Counted from the first letter of the stretch, positions 18,044 through 29,436 are shown. The stretch: 64,000 nt of DNA from Bacteroides sp. (GCA_014801945.1 JAAVDF010000025.1:1-64000); one strand, 5' to 3'. Made by a program: numbers and translations. The notes: generated by a model from the letters alone, not told the origin.

Positions 18044-20326
18044 TCAGAAAGGATAGCCTATGGCGAGATGGAATGCGAGTGATTTTTTGAATGATTCCAT
18101 GTTGTAATATCCTCTCTTACCTGTATTATATGGAGCATGGATACCAATTCCGAGGTCACCGCGCAGGACAAGCATCGAGATATCGAAACGCAGGCCGACT
18201 CCGGTGCCGAGCGCGAGATCCTTAAAGAAGTTATTGGCTCTCAACTGACCTCCGGGTCGTTCCGGTTCATTTTTAATAGTCCAGACATTACCGGCATCGA
18301 GAAATGCCGCTCCGTGCAGCGGACCAAGTATCGGGAAACGATATTCACTGTTAGCAATAAAGGTGAATGTACCTGTCTGATCGAAATAACCATTGACCTG
18401 ACTTGCCGGGGCGTGGTATGAACCGGGGCCTATCGACCGGACTGTAAATGCACGCACCGAGTTAGCACCACCACAATAGAACTGCTCGCTGTAAGGAACC
18501 TGTGACGAGTTCCCGTAGGCGTATGCTGCTCCGGTGCCTATACGGCTCACGAGCCAATGATCTCCGAAAAATTTCCGGCCATAGACAATCTGCGCGTAAC
18601 CCTTGACAAACTGAGAGAAGGGTGTGTGGAACAATGTCTTCTCCCCTTTCTTTCCGCAAAGTTCATAGATGGACCAGAAAATATTGCCGGCTTCCTGAAG
18701 AGTAAACTGGACGTTGATGGTATTACTCTTGTTCATCGCACGGTCATAAACGAAACCATAGGACATCTGCGGGACATACTGGCTCTGGAAGCTTAGTGCA
18801 ATGGCAGGATTAGCATTCATGATCGAATCAAAGACAGCCGTCGTGCGCTGAAGCTTATTGTAGGTCATCTTGAATAGTGTAAACGTATTCGAGATGTATC
18901 TCGACGATTGCCAATCGTAAGCTATACCGGCGTTGAACTGACTAAGTTTGAAATAATGGGGACGGTTTAGAAGATCAATGCCGAGCGATAGACGTGTCCA
19001 ATTGACATTACGCCTCATACGCGGTATGACATTCGGCGCAAGTAAACGTGGAAAAGCAAGCGTTCCGTTGAGACCTACTTCGTAGGAATTAAAGACAGAA
19101 TTATGTCGTCCGGAACCTGTCTGCCATTCGTATGAACCCGTAAGCGCAACAGTCAGCAACTCACCTCCACCGAAAAGATTGCGGTTGGTCAGGCCGAGAC
19201 TTAGACCCGGCCCAAGATATGAATTGGATTTTGACGAAACATTAGCTTCGATGGATGCCTCCAACGGTCGGTCATAGGTACACTCGATCGTCACGTCAAG
19301 CAGATTTTCAGAAGTGTTCGTACTGTCACGCTCAACGTTGATTGTTATATCATTGAAAATTCCGAGACGTGCAAGACGTGTTTGAGTAGCGTTCATCTGA
19401 CGGACAGAAAATGTCCGCCCCTCCTGAAATACTATACAAGACGGGATCAATCCTTTGCGCAGACGCGACGGCATATAGCGGATCAACGTGCCTCGTTGAG
19501 TCTCTGTCGTGTCAGGTACACCACCTGAACGGTTCTTATATATATAGGTAGTGATCTGTCCGGTCTTATACTTTGCAAGAGCCAAAGACGGAATATTATT
19601 GGCAATATCCAGCTTAATCGCAATACTACCGGGATTGATAGTACTGTCGGCGAGATACTGTATGTATTCCGGTCTGAAGAAATAATAACCGTGATTGCGG
19701 ACAGCATTAGCGATATTTACGCGTAATGCCGACAAGGAATCAGTTGAATAACGCGAACCGACCTTAAAATATTTCGAGCGGTTGACGACGGAGTCGATCA
19801 CATGAAAGAGAGGCACCGAATCCGGTAGCAATATCAGCGAGTCGATATTATAAGGATGTCCGGCGTTTATCTTATAAAGGATCGAGGCTTTTTTCTTGTT
19901 GCGTTTCTGCACAAGTTCATAACTGGCAGTACCCGAAAAATAGCCGTTATTGTCCAGCAGTTCTTCAAGCATGTGTGTACGCACCTCCGGGCGGACATCG
20001 CTCACGAGCACAGGAGTGGCAGCGAGTTTCTCATATATCCAGTGTTTCAGGCCCTTGGGAGGATTCGGCCAATTGTTATATACCCACAATCCGAGTGGAA
20101 ACGGCACGCGGACAGATGCCGAGCCGAGCAATGAATTGTTCGGCTTGACCGAAACCGCTTCCGTGAGGGTCGAACGTACACCTGTCGGGAATTTCTCTTT
20201 ATCAGGAGTTGTCACTTCTACCCCCTTGAGTCCTGTGTAAAGAATCTCGTCCTGTCCTATACGGCGTGTGGTGGAGCATCCTGCAAGCATAAGGCTTGCG
20301 ACAACGTATATAAAAAGTTTCCTCAT
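18044..20326 (-). CDS. tamL: Omp85-family outer membrane protein, TamL (lipoprotein TamA homologue)
   Basis: Lipobox LAGC; C-terminal Omp85 barrel (EQFYCGGANSVRAFTVRSIGPG); directly downstream of tamB. Confidence 0.85.
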   Translation of the reverse strand: MRKLFIYVVASLMLAGCSTTRRIGQDEILYTGLKGVEVTTPDKEKFPTGVRSTLTEAVSVKPNNSLLGSASVRVPFPLGLWVYNNWPNPPKGLKHWIYEKLAATPVLVSDVRPEVRTHMLEELLDNNGYFSGTASYELVQKRNKKKASILYKINAGHPYNIDSLILLPDSVPLFHVIDSVVNRSKYFKVGSRYSTDSLSALRVNIANAVRNHGYYFFRPEYIQYLADSTINPGSIAIKLDIANNIPSLALAKYKTGQITTYIYKNRSGGVPDTTETQRGTLIRYMPSRLRKGLIPSCIVFQEGRTFSVRQMNATQTRLARLGIFNDITINVERDSTNTSENLLDVTIECTYDRPLEASIEANVSSKSNSYLGPGLSLGLTNRNLFGGGELLTVALTGSYEWQTGSGRHNSVFNSYEVGLNGTLAFPRLLAPNVIPRMRRNVNWTRLSLGIDLLNRPHYFKLSQFNAGIAYDWQSSRYISNTFTLFKMTYNKLQRTTAVFDSIMNANPAIALSFQSQYVPQMSYGFVYDRAMNKSNTINVQFTLQEAGNIFWSIYELCGKKGEKTLFHTPFSQFVKGYAQIVYGRKFFGDHWLVSRIGTGAAYAYGNSSQVPYSEQFYCGGANSVRAFTVRSIGPGSYHAPASQVNGYFDQTGTFTFIANSEYRFPILGPLHGAAFLDAGNVWTIKNEPERPGGQLRANNFFKDLALGTGVGLRFDISMLVLRGDLGIGIHAPYNTGKRGYYNMESFKKSLAFHLAIGYPF

Positions 20327-20384
20327 ATATTATCTCTGGAGACTTAATTTATATTTCTTAATACTATATGGATAGTCACTTCTG

Positions 20385-23300
20385 TCAGTCCCTGCGGATA
20401 CCAAAAAGTTCCCAAAGCGAATTGATTTTTCTCTTCAGCACAAAACCGACACCTGTCTGCGTGATCTCACCTTCAAGGATACTTTCATAGCCCGTGTGGC
20501 GGAAGATCCGGACATACATTGAGCCTGATTTGTTGAGCAGATATTCAAACGAGATATCGTTGATAAGATTCTGTGAGAAGTTTTCATCGGCATCTGAGTC
20601 TGTGTAATTACCTCCGACAATGATCTTGAAGCGATCATTGAAGAACGATTTGCTTACACGATAGCTGTAAGATGTCGTCGTAGAGGTATTACCACCGTAT
20701 GTCTGGTCATACTGGTCAATACCGAACGAGATATCCACGCCACGGATATTATTCGCAGCCCATGAGTTGAGTCTGGATGTAAGGAACGAGTAGAGCTGAT
20801 TGCCCGACAGATTTGCATTGCCCTTTGTGCCTGCTCCGGAATACACATTATAAAGGAGCATATTCATAGCCTGATTGGCTCGCTGCTCCGCAGACATTGA
20901 TGAGAGTTCGTTCTGAACCGTTATATCATCGTCGGTCGAGAGATCAAACGCTACGTTCATATTGGCGAGTGTGTTGGTTATAGCAAGACTGACATCGAAG
21001 TTCACGAGTCGTGAGTTCTGTCCCTCCTGAGTGACATTGGCTTTAATCACATCAATGGCATGAATATTCAATGTAGGATTCATCATGTCACCGTTAAATG
21101 AAATGTATGACCCCTCCTGAAATGCGAAGTTCTTTTCGGACATGAAGGGAGGCGTATAGCGTACGAAACCGCTGTTGATATTTATACGTCCTGTCATACG
21201 TTCGCCGTTGAGTTCCGACATGGAGAATGTCACATTGCCCTGCGGCATGATCTGAGCTTTATTTGAACCGTTGGCGGAAAGATCGACATTGAATATTGCC
21301 CCCTCCATCAGATGCAGGTGTGCCTCAAGATCGAGCGACATTGAAGGTGTGACGAGCGAATCAGCCTTCACAACAACCGATGTGTCGTTGAACTGAACGA
21401 AATGAACCATATCCTCATCAGTCTGTGAGCTGAGGTTCTGCACACTTTCAGTCACGACATAGGTAACATTTGTACCTGTAAGCACACTTAGGTCAGCATT
21501 GACATCAAGGCGCGTCATGTCACCTTTAGCACTTGCATCAATATCAAGGAATGCCTTACCATAAACCTCCGAACCATTCTTCGCGCGGTTGCTGTTGACG
21601 ATCTGTATATTATTTGCCTTGAGCGTAAGGTCAAGACCGAGATTCGCAAGATTGCGGGCATTGACTGTACCGTTCACATATAGAGGATTCTCATTGCAGC
21701 CCGTAACCGCGAAATCATTGAATGATACGATACCGCTGTCAACAGGGATCTTCTCATCCGAGAAGCGGAAAGGAGTGCCAAGCATCGTTACTTTGACTTC
21801 GGTTGTGTCAAAGTCAATGAACCCGTTGAAAACGGGGTGAGCCATATTGCCTGTAATTTCCATTTCACCGTTGAGCATACCTGACAGTTTGGCCATTCCC
21901 TGCGGAATGAATGGATTGACCACACGCAGCGGGAATTTGATCATTCGGAAATCAAGAAGGAAGGGATTTCCTGCAGTGCTGTCATTGAGCACACCATGAG
22001 CGGTTATGGTCTTTATGGAATCTACCATAAGGCTTACGTCGGCCATCAGCTTACCGCCGGGATTATTGGCCACATCGACAGCCAGATCAAAATCACCGAC
22101 GCGATCGCGGCCATAAAAGAGATCCTTCAATCCAACACTTCCCTTTCCGGTCAGGACACCTGCATCATAGCTGATACGCATATCAGCGTTGAGATCACCC
22201 TTGATCGGAGGTGCGAACGGGTTGATAGCAAGCCAATCCTGTAGATGCACGTCGGAGATCTGAACGATCAGGTCGTCATATTTCAGGATACTGTCATTTG
22301 TCATACCGACTGAATCCACACCGGCAGGATGCTCTGTGAATATTTTGATGAAACTGTTATCGCCATGCAAGGCAAGGGATGCTTCGAGATGACGAGTACC
22401 AAGATTATAACTTATGAAATTATCCTTGTTGATTGTCCACGGTTTGTAGGCAATGGTGGGTTTGGTAGGAACAATCTTCACTGTCACTACGCTATCGACC
22501 AGCAGTGCGGTAAGGCCGAGATTAAATCCGTTCTCTCCTTTTATATTCTGCTGTTTCATGTAGGCGGAGAACCGGTTCGTGCCCACGAAACCATTGAGAG
22601 CGACATGAGCAAAATCATCAAACGTTCCGGGTCTATTATTGATATCGGCCTTATAGACAAGATAGGGTCCGTGCTGTATAGCATTGAATGTAATGGTGTC
22701 AATACGCGTGGTTCCGGTAGCAAATCTATAGATCTGCGTGTTGAGCCACAGGAGCGAGTCATTATGGACACCACCGATAACCTTTTTCATGTCAATGGCG
22801 GAGGACTCGCTAAGGAACTTAGCCGCAAGGTTATTCTGTCCCATTTCAAACAGCATATCGAATGGCGGCAATGCCTGATGCAGTCTATCCACATCGATAC
22901 GCATACTGTCCATCTGGGTTACTGCCTCCTTCATTCCAGACGTAAGTCCGTTAATGAATGGGAAGAGTGTTAGCTGTGAATGGAGTTTTACATTCATATC
23001 GCCGTTGATGAGCGATCCGTCAAGCACGGAATCAGCCGAAACGAGTGTGAGGTTAACAGGCTGGGGAGACACTATGTCAAGTTCCGGAAGATTCCAAGTC
23101 AGATTGCTGACATCGGCTTTCGCATCTATGTCTGACGATACGACATTATAGTAGCCGGAAGTCGAGAGATCAAGACTTCCGCGGTTGACTGTCGGAGACA
23201 GGCCTAGAGCCTGCAGGTTGATATTTCTTACGTTAGTAGTCAGATTCCAGCACACGCTGTCACCGTCAATGCTTGCATCAAAACGTGCCGAAGCATCAGC

Positions 23301-25109
23301 GTCGTGATTATAACTGTCGAGAGACCCCTTTGCGTTACCGTCATGAAGAGTTGTGTTGAGCACAATATCGCGGTAAGTCTCCTTATTGTATCTGATACTG
23401 TCAAGCTTGACATTAGCATCAATTGTGGTATTCTTGCTGAGCGGATTGTAACCACGGCCATCGACGGTCAGAGATGCAGTCAGACGTTCCACTCCATACT
23501 CCGGCACAAATGCATCCACCGGGAAATTCCTTAAATTGAGTGTCGCATTGTATGATTCGGCTTTTGCCACCCATCGGCCTGCACCGGCAAGACGACCTCC
23601 CCCGGTTGTAAGAACGAGGTCACCTGCCACCTTACCGGGATAATAATCTACAGTGCCGTTGACAGCGAGAGCCGGAACTTTTTTGATCGGCAGGAAGGCA
23701 AATTGCTTGTCTGTAATAGTTGAGAGATTTCCGTCAAGGCTAAGCTGTCCACCGATCTTGTCAGGATCGAAAGCATCGCTGACCTCACCTTCAAGTGCGA
23801 CATGTGCCAAACCGGGCATCCTCACATCAAAAGTATAGACATTCAGGAGTTTTGGTGTTCCCTCGATGTCAGCCGATACGGAAATCGGAGTCAGGGGTTT
23901 CAACATGCTTTTCATGTCAGGGAAAGCCATTGCGACCTCAGCCGGGTCAATAAGACCGGAAGCCTTGAGCATGAGCGGAAGATTTGGATCAGACATAAGG
24001 TCGCCCATACCCATCGATGCATTGACAAGCAGGGAAGATCGGAGTGTCTCGATCGAAAAATCTTTTGCGGACATTGCGTTACTGTCCATCTCAAACAGGC
24101 CGTCGGCGTGAAGCTGCAAACCGCTCCGCTCTAAACCGGAAAGTTCCTTCAGGGGAACGCGGATTGAGGTTCCTTTATTATAGAATGAATCAACCTCGAT
24201 GCTGACATTGCTAACAGCTATGTATGACGGATCAAAGCCGGGAAGCGGTTTCACATCCTTCTGCGCATAAAGTCCTTCACGGGCAGTCAGGCGTAGGGTA
24301 TCGGCGGTTATCGTCCACATTTCGGATTCAGGTGTGACAACCGTATCAGCAGCTACGGGCACAGTCTCCGTAACAAGTGGATAGATATATGCAGCTGAAA
24401 CACTATCGACATGCAGACTCTGACCATAGATGCGTTTGGTAGCCATATCGAAATGCCCGTTGCGTAACTCCATCCGGTCAACGCTACAACCAAGACTGTC
24501 GATCATCGGCTGCATTGACATATCGTAAGTGAGATCAGTAATGGTTATCCGGTCAGCTTTCACATTCCAAGGTGTACCTTGTGCAGTGTCAACAGGAGTG
24601 GCTGTCGAGTCCTCAAGCATACGCAGTTTTACCCTTACACCATCGATATTGACAGTAGTAAGGTCAATATTACCCTCTTTAAGGATGATATCAGTAGCAT
24701 TGATATCAGCGCGGGCTATATTGGCTCTGAGCCACATTATGGAATCATTATTGCCGAGCTGATAAAAGACACTGTCAAGTTCAGCACCACCGATCTCGAT
24801 ATTGCCTTTGAAGAGAGGACTCAACTTGACATCAACTGCAAGATGCGCCGATGTCAACATGGTATCTCCGTTAGCCTGAATGACAGTGGCGTCATCTACT
24901 TTCAGTTTGAGGGGGAAACCAAGTCGCAGTCTGCCGACTTCGATTTTCATGCCGGTGGATTTGCTCACCTGTTCGGTTGCAATCCTTACAGCAAAATCCT
25001 GCACGAAAGGAACGTAGAGGAGCACCGGTATTGCAATCAATAACAAGACGAGGCCAAGAATAGCCCAAAGGAAAATCCTCAGCAACTTTTTAGCTATGTT
25101 ACGGCTCAA
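20385..25109 (-). CDS. tamB: Translocation/assembly module TamB (DUF490)
   Basis: 1574 aa with N-terminal TM helix; C-terminal GINQYDQ-like FGIDQYDQTYGG...YRVSKSFFNDRFKIIVGGNY. Confidence 0.88.
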   Translation of the reverse strand: MSRNIAKKLLRIFLWAILGLVLLLIAIPVLLYVPFVQDFAVRIATEQVSKSTGMKIEVGRLRLGFPLKLKVDDATVIQANGDTMLTSAHLAVDVKLSPLFKGNIEIGGAELDSVFYQLGNNDSIMWLRANIARADINATDIILKEGNIDLTTVNIDGVRVKLRMLEDSTATPVDTAQGTPWNVKADRITITDLTYDMSMQPMIDSLGCSVDRMELRNGHFDMATKRIYGQSLHVDSVSAAYIYPLVTETVPVAADTVVTPESEMWTITADTLRLTAREGLYAQKDVKPLPGFDPSYIAVSNVSIEVDSFYNKGTSIRVPLKELSGLERSGLQLHADGLFEMDSNAMSAKDFSIETLRSSLLVNASMGMGDLMSDPNLPLMLKASGLIDPAEVAMAFPDMKSMLKPLTPISVSADIEGTPKLLNVYTFDVRMPGLAHVALEGEVSDAFDPDKIGGQLSLDGNLSTITDKQFAFLPIKKVPALAVNGTVDYYPGKVAGDLVLTTGGGRLAGAGRWVAKAESYNATLNLRNFPVDAFVPEYGVERLTASLTVDGRGYNPLSKNTTIDANVKLDSIRYNKETYRDIVLNTTLHDGNAKGSLDSYNHDADASARFDASIDGDSVCWNLTTNVRNINLQALGLSPTVNRGSLDLSTSGYYNVVSSDIDAKADVSNLTWNLPELDIVSPQPVNLTLVSADSVLDGSLINGDMNVKLHSQLTLFPFINGLTSGMKEAVTQMDSMRIDVDRLHQALPPFDMLFEMGQNNLAAKFLSESSAIDMKKVIGGVHNDSLLWLNTQIYRFATGTTRIDTITFNAIQHGPYLVYKADINNRPGTFDDFAHVALNGFVGTNRFSAYMKQQNIKGENGFNLGLTALLVDSVVTVKIVPTKPTIAYKPWTINKDNFISYNLGTRHLEASLALHGDNSFIKIFTEHPAGVDSVGMTNDSILKYDDLIVQISDVHLQDWLAINPFAPPIKGDLNADMRISYDAGVLTGKGSVGLKDLFYGRDRVGDFDLAVDVANNPGGKLMADVSLMVDSIKTITAHGVLNDSTAGNPFLLDFRMIKFPLRVVNPFIPQGMAKLSGMLNGEMEITGNMAHPVFNGFIDFDTTEVKVTMLGTPFRFSDEKIPVDSGIVSFNDFAVTGCNENPLYVNGTVNARNLANLGLDLTLKANNIQIVNSNRAKNGSEVYGKAFLDIDASAKGDMTRLDVNADLSVLTGTNVTYVVTESVQNLSSQTDEDMVHFVQFNDTSVVVKADSLVTPSMSLDLEAHLHLMEGAIFNVDLSANGSNKAQIMPQGNVTFSMSELNGERMTGRININSGFVRYTPPFMSEKNFAFQEGSYISFNGDMMNPTLNIHAIDVIKANVTQEGQNSRLVNFDVSLAITNTLANMNVAFDLSTDDDITVQNELSSMSAEQRANQAMNMLLYNVYSGAGTKGNANLSGNQLYSFLTSRLNSWAANNIRGVDISFGIDQYDQTYGGNTSTTTSYSYRVSKSFFNDRFKIIVGGNYTDSDADENFSQNLINDISFEYLLNKSGSMYVRIFRHTGYESILEGEITQTGVGFVLKRKINSLWELFGIRRD

Positions 25110-25199
25110 GGCACATCAATTTTTAAAGGTTAATATTTCAATTGCGATGAAAGGTAAGCCGAGATACAATTCCCTCCGGCCATACATATTTACTAACTG

Positions 25200-25207
25200 C
25201 AAATGTA
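25200..25207 (-). promoter_or_regulatory. Probable -7 element for tamB
   Basis: TACATTTG on the minus strand (TAnnTTTG). Confidence 0.4.
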
Positions 25208-25374
25208 CGACAATTGTTCTAAAATAGCTATAAAAAGTTAAATATTCATAGAAGATGTAACACGCACACCGAGTATAATAGACTGATCAATGAGGATGAG
25301 TAGTCCGATGGGTGGATTATGGCAACTATATAATTTTTCATTACCTTTGCATCAGAATCAGTTCACAGATATAA

Positions 25375-25953
25375 ATGGCTAAATCTAAATCAAGCGACCT
25401 ATTGCGAATAGTTTGTTGGATGGGACTCGGCATAGGTGTAGTCCTGTTTGTCGGAGGAAGTTGCGTACTCTATTCAGACACTCTGATCGACTGGTGGAAA
25501 CCGGTGACGGGCTGCGCGATTCTCGCCGTCATATCAGCCTTGATCTACGGTCACCGGTGGGAACGATTTACCTGTACAGATTTCTTCCTCATCAATTTCT
25601 GCATACAGGCTATCGTTGGCTTCTCGGTGCTTATCTTTGCATTTTTCAGTGTGAACTATTTCTTTTCAGATGACGACGCTGGGCATACGGAGAATGTGAC
25701 CGTCGAACGCCGCTACCGTGAGACGCGTTACCGGACTAAGAGAATCGGGCGTCGTGTGGTGGGGCGTGGTACTCCATATTATGTTTATTTCATTGAAATC
25801 CGTTTTTCTGACGGCAGACTCAAATCTCATCAGGTCCCCAAAGGGAGATATGACCGTATCCATCAGGGAGACACTATATCACTGGAAGTAAGTAACGGGT
25901 TTCTGGATATTCCTGTCATCAAAACCCGACTTTCATCAAAGCCAAAGCAATGA
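25375..25953 (+). CDS. Small membrane protein, DUF3592-like
   Basis: Several TM segments followed by a soluble domain; TACCTTTG -7 element at 25342-25349. Confidence 0.6.
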   Translation: MAKSKSSDLLRIVCWMGLGIGVVLFVGGSCVLYSDTLIDWWKPVTGCAILAVISALIYGHRWERFTCTDFFLINFCIQAIVGFSVLIFAFFSVNYFFSDDDAGHTENVTVERRYRETRYRTKRIGRRVVGRGTPYYVYFIEIRFSDGRLKSHQVPKGRYDRIHQGDTISLEVSNGFLDIPVIKTRLSSKPKQ

Positions 25954-26897
25954 CTATCGACAAAGACTTCAGACTTTTGTGCGCACCGCTTCAGGGATTT
26001 ACTGAAGCGGCATTCCGACATTTTCATGCCCAACTCTATCCGGCAATAGAGTCTGTAACATATTACACACCCTTCATCAGAATTGAAAAGGGCGAGATCC
26101 GCTCACGTGACATGCGCGAAGTCTGTTCCACACTCAATACCAATCATCATCTCATCCCTCAGATAATTTTCAAGGATACGACCGAATTTTCAAAGCTGAC
26201 GGAGGAGCTGTATGGAAACGGTTATCGGGAGATTGATCTGAACATGGGTTGCCCCTTCGTCCCCCAAGTTCGCAAAGGTCGTGGTGCCGGTATAATTGGA
26301 AATCCTGCAGTATTCAAAGATATTTGCGGGATCATACGGTCAATGCCTGAGATCCGGTTTTCCATCAAGATGCGTGTCGGGATCTCTGCTCCCGACGAAT
26401 GGCGTGCCCTCATTGCAGATATTAATTCTACGCCTTTGTGTCATGTCACCATTCATCCGCGCACTGCTTCCCAGCAATACGGTGGGGAGTTACATTACGA
26501 TCAGTTTGAGGAAATGCTCCATACATTTGAGCATCCCGTGGTCTTTAATGGTGATATCGAGAATCCGGATCAAATCGGACAGCTTCGTGAGCGTTATCCT
26601 GAATTAAGCGGGGTGATGATTGGCCGCGGTCTGCTGAAAAGACCATCAATAATAGCAGAATGGATTGAAAACCGCGAGTGGTCCCGCTCCGAACATATCG
26701 CAAAAATTCTGACACTTCACTCAATGATTGCAGATAATTACCGCAGCACTCTGACCGGAGGTGATACACAGATCCTATCTAAAATCAAACCCTTGTGGGA
26801 ATATTTCGGAGAAGAATTTGACCGCAGGACAGTGAAGAAAATCATGAAAGCATCCACTCTCTCAAAATATGATGAAGCCGTAAGAAATCTAAGGTGA
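25950..26897 (+). CDS. dus: tRNA-dihydrouridine synthase
   Basis: LCAPLQGFTEAAFR, IDLNMGCPFVPQVRKGRGAG, MIGRGLL motifs. Confidence 0.92.
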   Translation: MTIDKDFRLLCAPLQGFTEAAFRHFHAQLYPAIESVTYYTPFIRIEKGEIRSRDMREVCSTLNTNHHLIPQIIFKDTTEFSKLTEELYGNGYREIDLNMGCPFVPQVRKGRGAGIIGNPAVFKDICGIIRSMPEIRFSIKMRVGISAPDEWRALIADINSTPLCHVTIHPRTASQQYGGELHYDQFEEMLHTFEHPVVFNGDIENPDQIGQLRERYPELSGVMIGRGLLKRPSIIAEWIENREWSRSEHIAKILTLHSMIADNYRSTLTGGDTQILSKIKPLWEYFGEEFDRRTVKKIMKASTLSKYDEAVRNLR

Positions 26898-26982
26898 GAA
26901 AGACAACCGTTTAAATAAATAGTCTAAACAAATGGTTAATTACTAAATTTTGACTACTTTTGCACAAAAGTAACACTTAGCA

Positions 26983-27843
26983 ATGAAAAACCTCATATTA
27001 AGAAGCATAACAGGCATAATCTACGTCGGTCTCATCTGTGCTGTCGTCCTTACAGGCGGTTGGTCCTACATCGTATTCTTCGGTCTGATAGCCATCCTCG
27101 CGCTTGAAGAATTTTACAATCTCACCAATGCCTCCACCGGTGGTGAAAATATGACCACACTGATCATAGATGTCGCAGGAGGGTTGATTATGTGCATAGG
27201 TCTCGGAATTGTAAATACCGGAGTGCTGACACCCTTCACCATGGCCGTGCTCGGCGGTACATTCTTCACAATCTATCTTCTGTATCTGATTGTTCGCCTC
27301 GTGATGCAACTCTACAATCAGGAAGCCTCTCCCCTCACCAACCTCGCTTATTCCTATATGGGACAGATGTACATAGCACTTCCGCTGGGTCTCATGTCCA
27401 TGTTCTATACCCTTCCCAACGGCACTCATCTTCTCCTCGCCATGTTCATCATGATCTGGCTCAACGATACCGGCGCGTTCTGTGTCGGCTCGCTTCTCGG
27501 CAAGCACAAATTGTTTCCGAGAATATCACCCAACAAATCGTGGGAAGGATTCTTCGGAGGTGTATTTTTCGCCATCGCCTCAGCATTTGTATTCAAATAC
27601 GGATTCCCCGATTACTTCAACAATATCTCACTTGTCGGACTCTGCGGCCTCGGTGCTGTTGTTGCGGGCTTCGCCACATGGGGTGATCTTGTGGAATCTC
27701 TGATCAAACGCACACTTGGCGTGAAGGATTCCGGAAAACTCCTCCCCGGTCATGGCGGCATTCTTGACCGTATTGATTCGCTACTGCTTGTCGTTCCTGC
27801 CTCTCTTCTCTATCTTACCGCCCTCCGTCTCTATTTCCAATAA
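26983..27843 (+). CDS. cdsA: Phosphatidate cytidylyltransferase
   Basis: C-terminal GDLVESLIKRTLGVKDSGKLLPGHGGILDRIDSLL signature. Confidence 0.95.
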   Translation: MKNLILRSITGIIYVGLICAVVLTGGWSYIVFFGLIAILALEEFYNLTNASTGGENMTTLIIDVAGGLIMCIGLGIVNTGVLTPFTMAVLGGTFFTIYLLYLIVRLVMQLYNQEASPLTNLAYSYMGQMYIALPLGLMSMFYTLPNGTHLLLAMFIMIWLNDTGAFCVGSLLGKHKLFPRISPNKSWEGFFGGVFFAIASAFVFKYGFPDYFNNISLVGLCGLGAVVAGFATWGDLVESLIKRTLGVKDSGKLLPGHGGILDRIDSLLLVVPASLLYLTALRLYFQ

Positions 27844-27941
27844 CAAGGAAATATTTGACCGGGCAATAGTCCTCTCTTCCGATCTATAGAGTATAAATTT
27901 AGTTTTCTATCATACTTACATTTTTAAGCTTTTAAACAGAC

Positions 27942-29378
27942 ATGAATAAACTTCTTTGCTTCGCATTTGCAGGAGCCGGATTGTTTGTAGCCTGTTCGAC
28001 TGACAAGGCTCTGCAATCAACTGCAGATACAAATGATGATGTGATCCTCCACGCTTGGTCTTGGTCATTCGACACCATAGCAGCAAATATGAAAGACATA
28101 GCCGAAGCCGGCTATGCATACGTGCAGACCTCACCTGCCAACACTTGTTTTGTAGGCGAGGATGGAGGCATGGCTCTATTTTCGCAGCCGGGTGATACCG
28201 TAAAAGGAAAATGGTATTATTACTATCAGCCAACCGATTGGAAAATAGGAAACTATCTGCTCGGATCACGCGATCAGTTCAAATCGATGATGGACAGTGC
28301 GGCTAAGTATAATGTAAAGGTGATTGTAGATGTGCTCCCCAATCATACTGCTGTGGATCACACGGCTGTCCTTCCATCTCTTGACGAAGCTGTCGGCGGT
28401 CACGACAAGCTATTTCATGCTAACGGTTTCACACCGATTAGAGACTATAATGACCGTTATGAATGCACCACTGGCGAGATGGGCGGACTTCCGGACGTCA
28501 ACACAGAGAATCCCGATTTCCAGCACTACTACATGACGTATGTCAACGATCTTCTGAGTCTCGGTGTCAAGGGTTTCCGCTACGATACAGCAAAACACAT
28601 CGGTCTCCCGTCCGATCCGCTTGACAGTCTTGCAACGAGAAACAACTTCTGGGATGTGGCTACAGGCCGTGAAGATGTCAAGGGGCTTCGACTCGCTGTT
28701 CCGGCCGATTCACTTTTCATATACGGTGAAGTCCTTCAGGACAGAAATGTAAAGGAAACCGAATATGCCGAATACATGGATCTAACGGCAAGTGCCTACG
28801 GACACGCACTCCGCAACGTGCTCGGAAATTCGGATTTCAAAGCGGATTCTCTGCTAAACTGGCATCATCCCGTGGATGGAAAACACCTCGTGACATGGGT
28901 GGAATCACATGACACCTATGCCAACGAACATGAGTCAGCCGGCCTCACGGACGAACAGATCAGAATGGGATGGGTGTTCCTCACCGCACGCCAGAACGGT
29001 ACTCCCCTCTTCTTCAGCCGCCCTGCCGGAAGCACTCGTGAGAATTACTGGGGAAATAACCGTGTCGGCGCACGCGGTAATGACGAATTCAAACATCCGG
29101 AAGTTGTGGCTGTAAATAAATTCCGACGCGACATGAAAGGACAGCCTGAAACCATCTCTGCTACGGACAATGGAGCTGTCATAGAGGTGTCTCGCGGAAC
29201 TGCCGGAGCAGCCATTATCAATATCACCGGTGAAAATCAGACAGTCGAGAATCTTGCTACCTCCCTCCCTGACGGTGAGTTCACCGATGTTGTCAATGGA
29301 AACACATTCACTGTGACTGACGGACAGCTGAGCGGACAACTTGCTCCCTATACATCATATATTCTCTACGGAAAATAA
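27942..29378 (+). CDS. Secreted/lipoprotein alpha-amylase family GH13
   Basis: Lipobox LFVAC; VIVDVLPNHTA, GVKGFRYDTAKH, YGEVLQ, WVESHDTY GH13 motifs. Confidence 0.9.
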   Translation: MNKLLCFAFAGAGLFVACSTDKALQSTADTNDDVILHAWSWSFDTIAANMKDIAEAGYAYVQTSPANTCFVGEDGGMALFSQPGDTVKGKWYYYYQPTDWKIGNYLLGSRDQFKSMMDSAAKYNVKVIVDVLPNHTAVDHTAVLPSLDEAVGGHDKLFHANGFTPIRDYNDRYECTTGEMGGLPDVNTENPDFQHYYMTYVNDLLSLGVKGFRYDTAKHIGLPSDPLDSLATRNNFWDVATGREDVKGLRLAVPADSLFIYGEVLQDRNVKETEYAEYMDLTASAYGHALRNVLGNSDFKADSLLNWHHPVDGKHLVTWVESHDTYANEHESAGLTDEQIRMGWVFLTARQNGTPLFFSRPAGSTRENYWGNNRVGARGNDEFKHPEVVAVNKFRRDMKGQPETISATDNGAVIEVSRGTAGAAIINITGENQTVENLATSLPDGEFTDVVNGNTFTVTDGQLSGQLAPYTSYILYGK

Positions 29379-29399
29379 AAAACACACATAAAACAAGAG

Positions 29400-29436
29400 C
29401 ACAAGGCACTGATGGTAAACCCATTGGTGCCTTGTG
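29400..29436 (+). terminator. Hairpin downstream of the amylase gene
   Basis: cacaaggcac...gtgccttgtg arms. Confidence 0.7.

Noticed and set aside
20385-25109. Many plus-strand ORFs antisense to tamB (e.g. 22329-22973, 214 aa; 24579-25043, 154 aa)
   Set aside because: No recognisable domains and low-complexity antisense composition; tamB covers the region convincingly.
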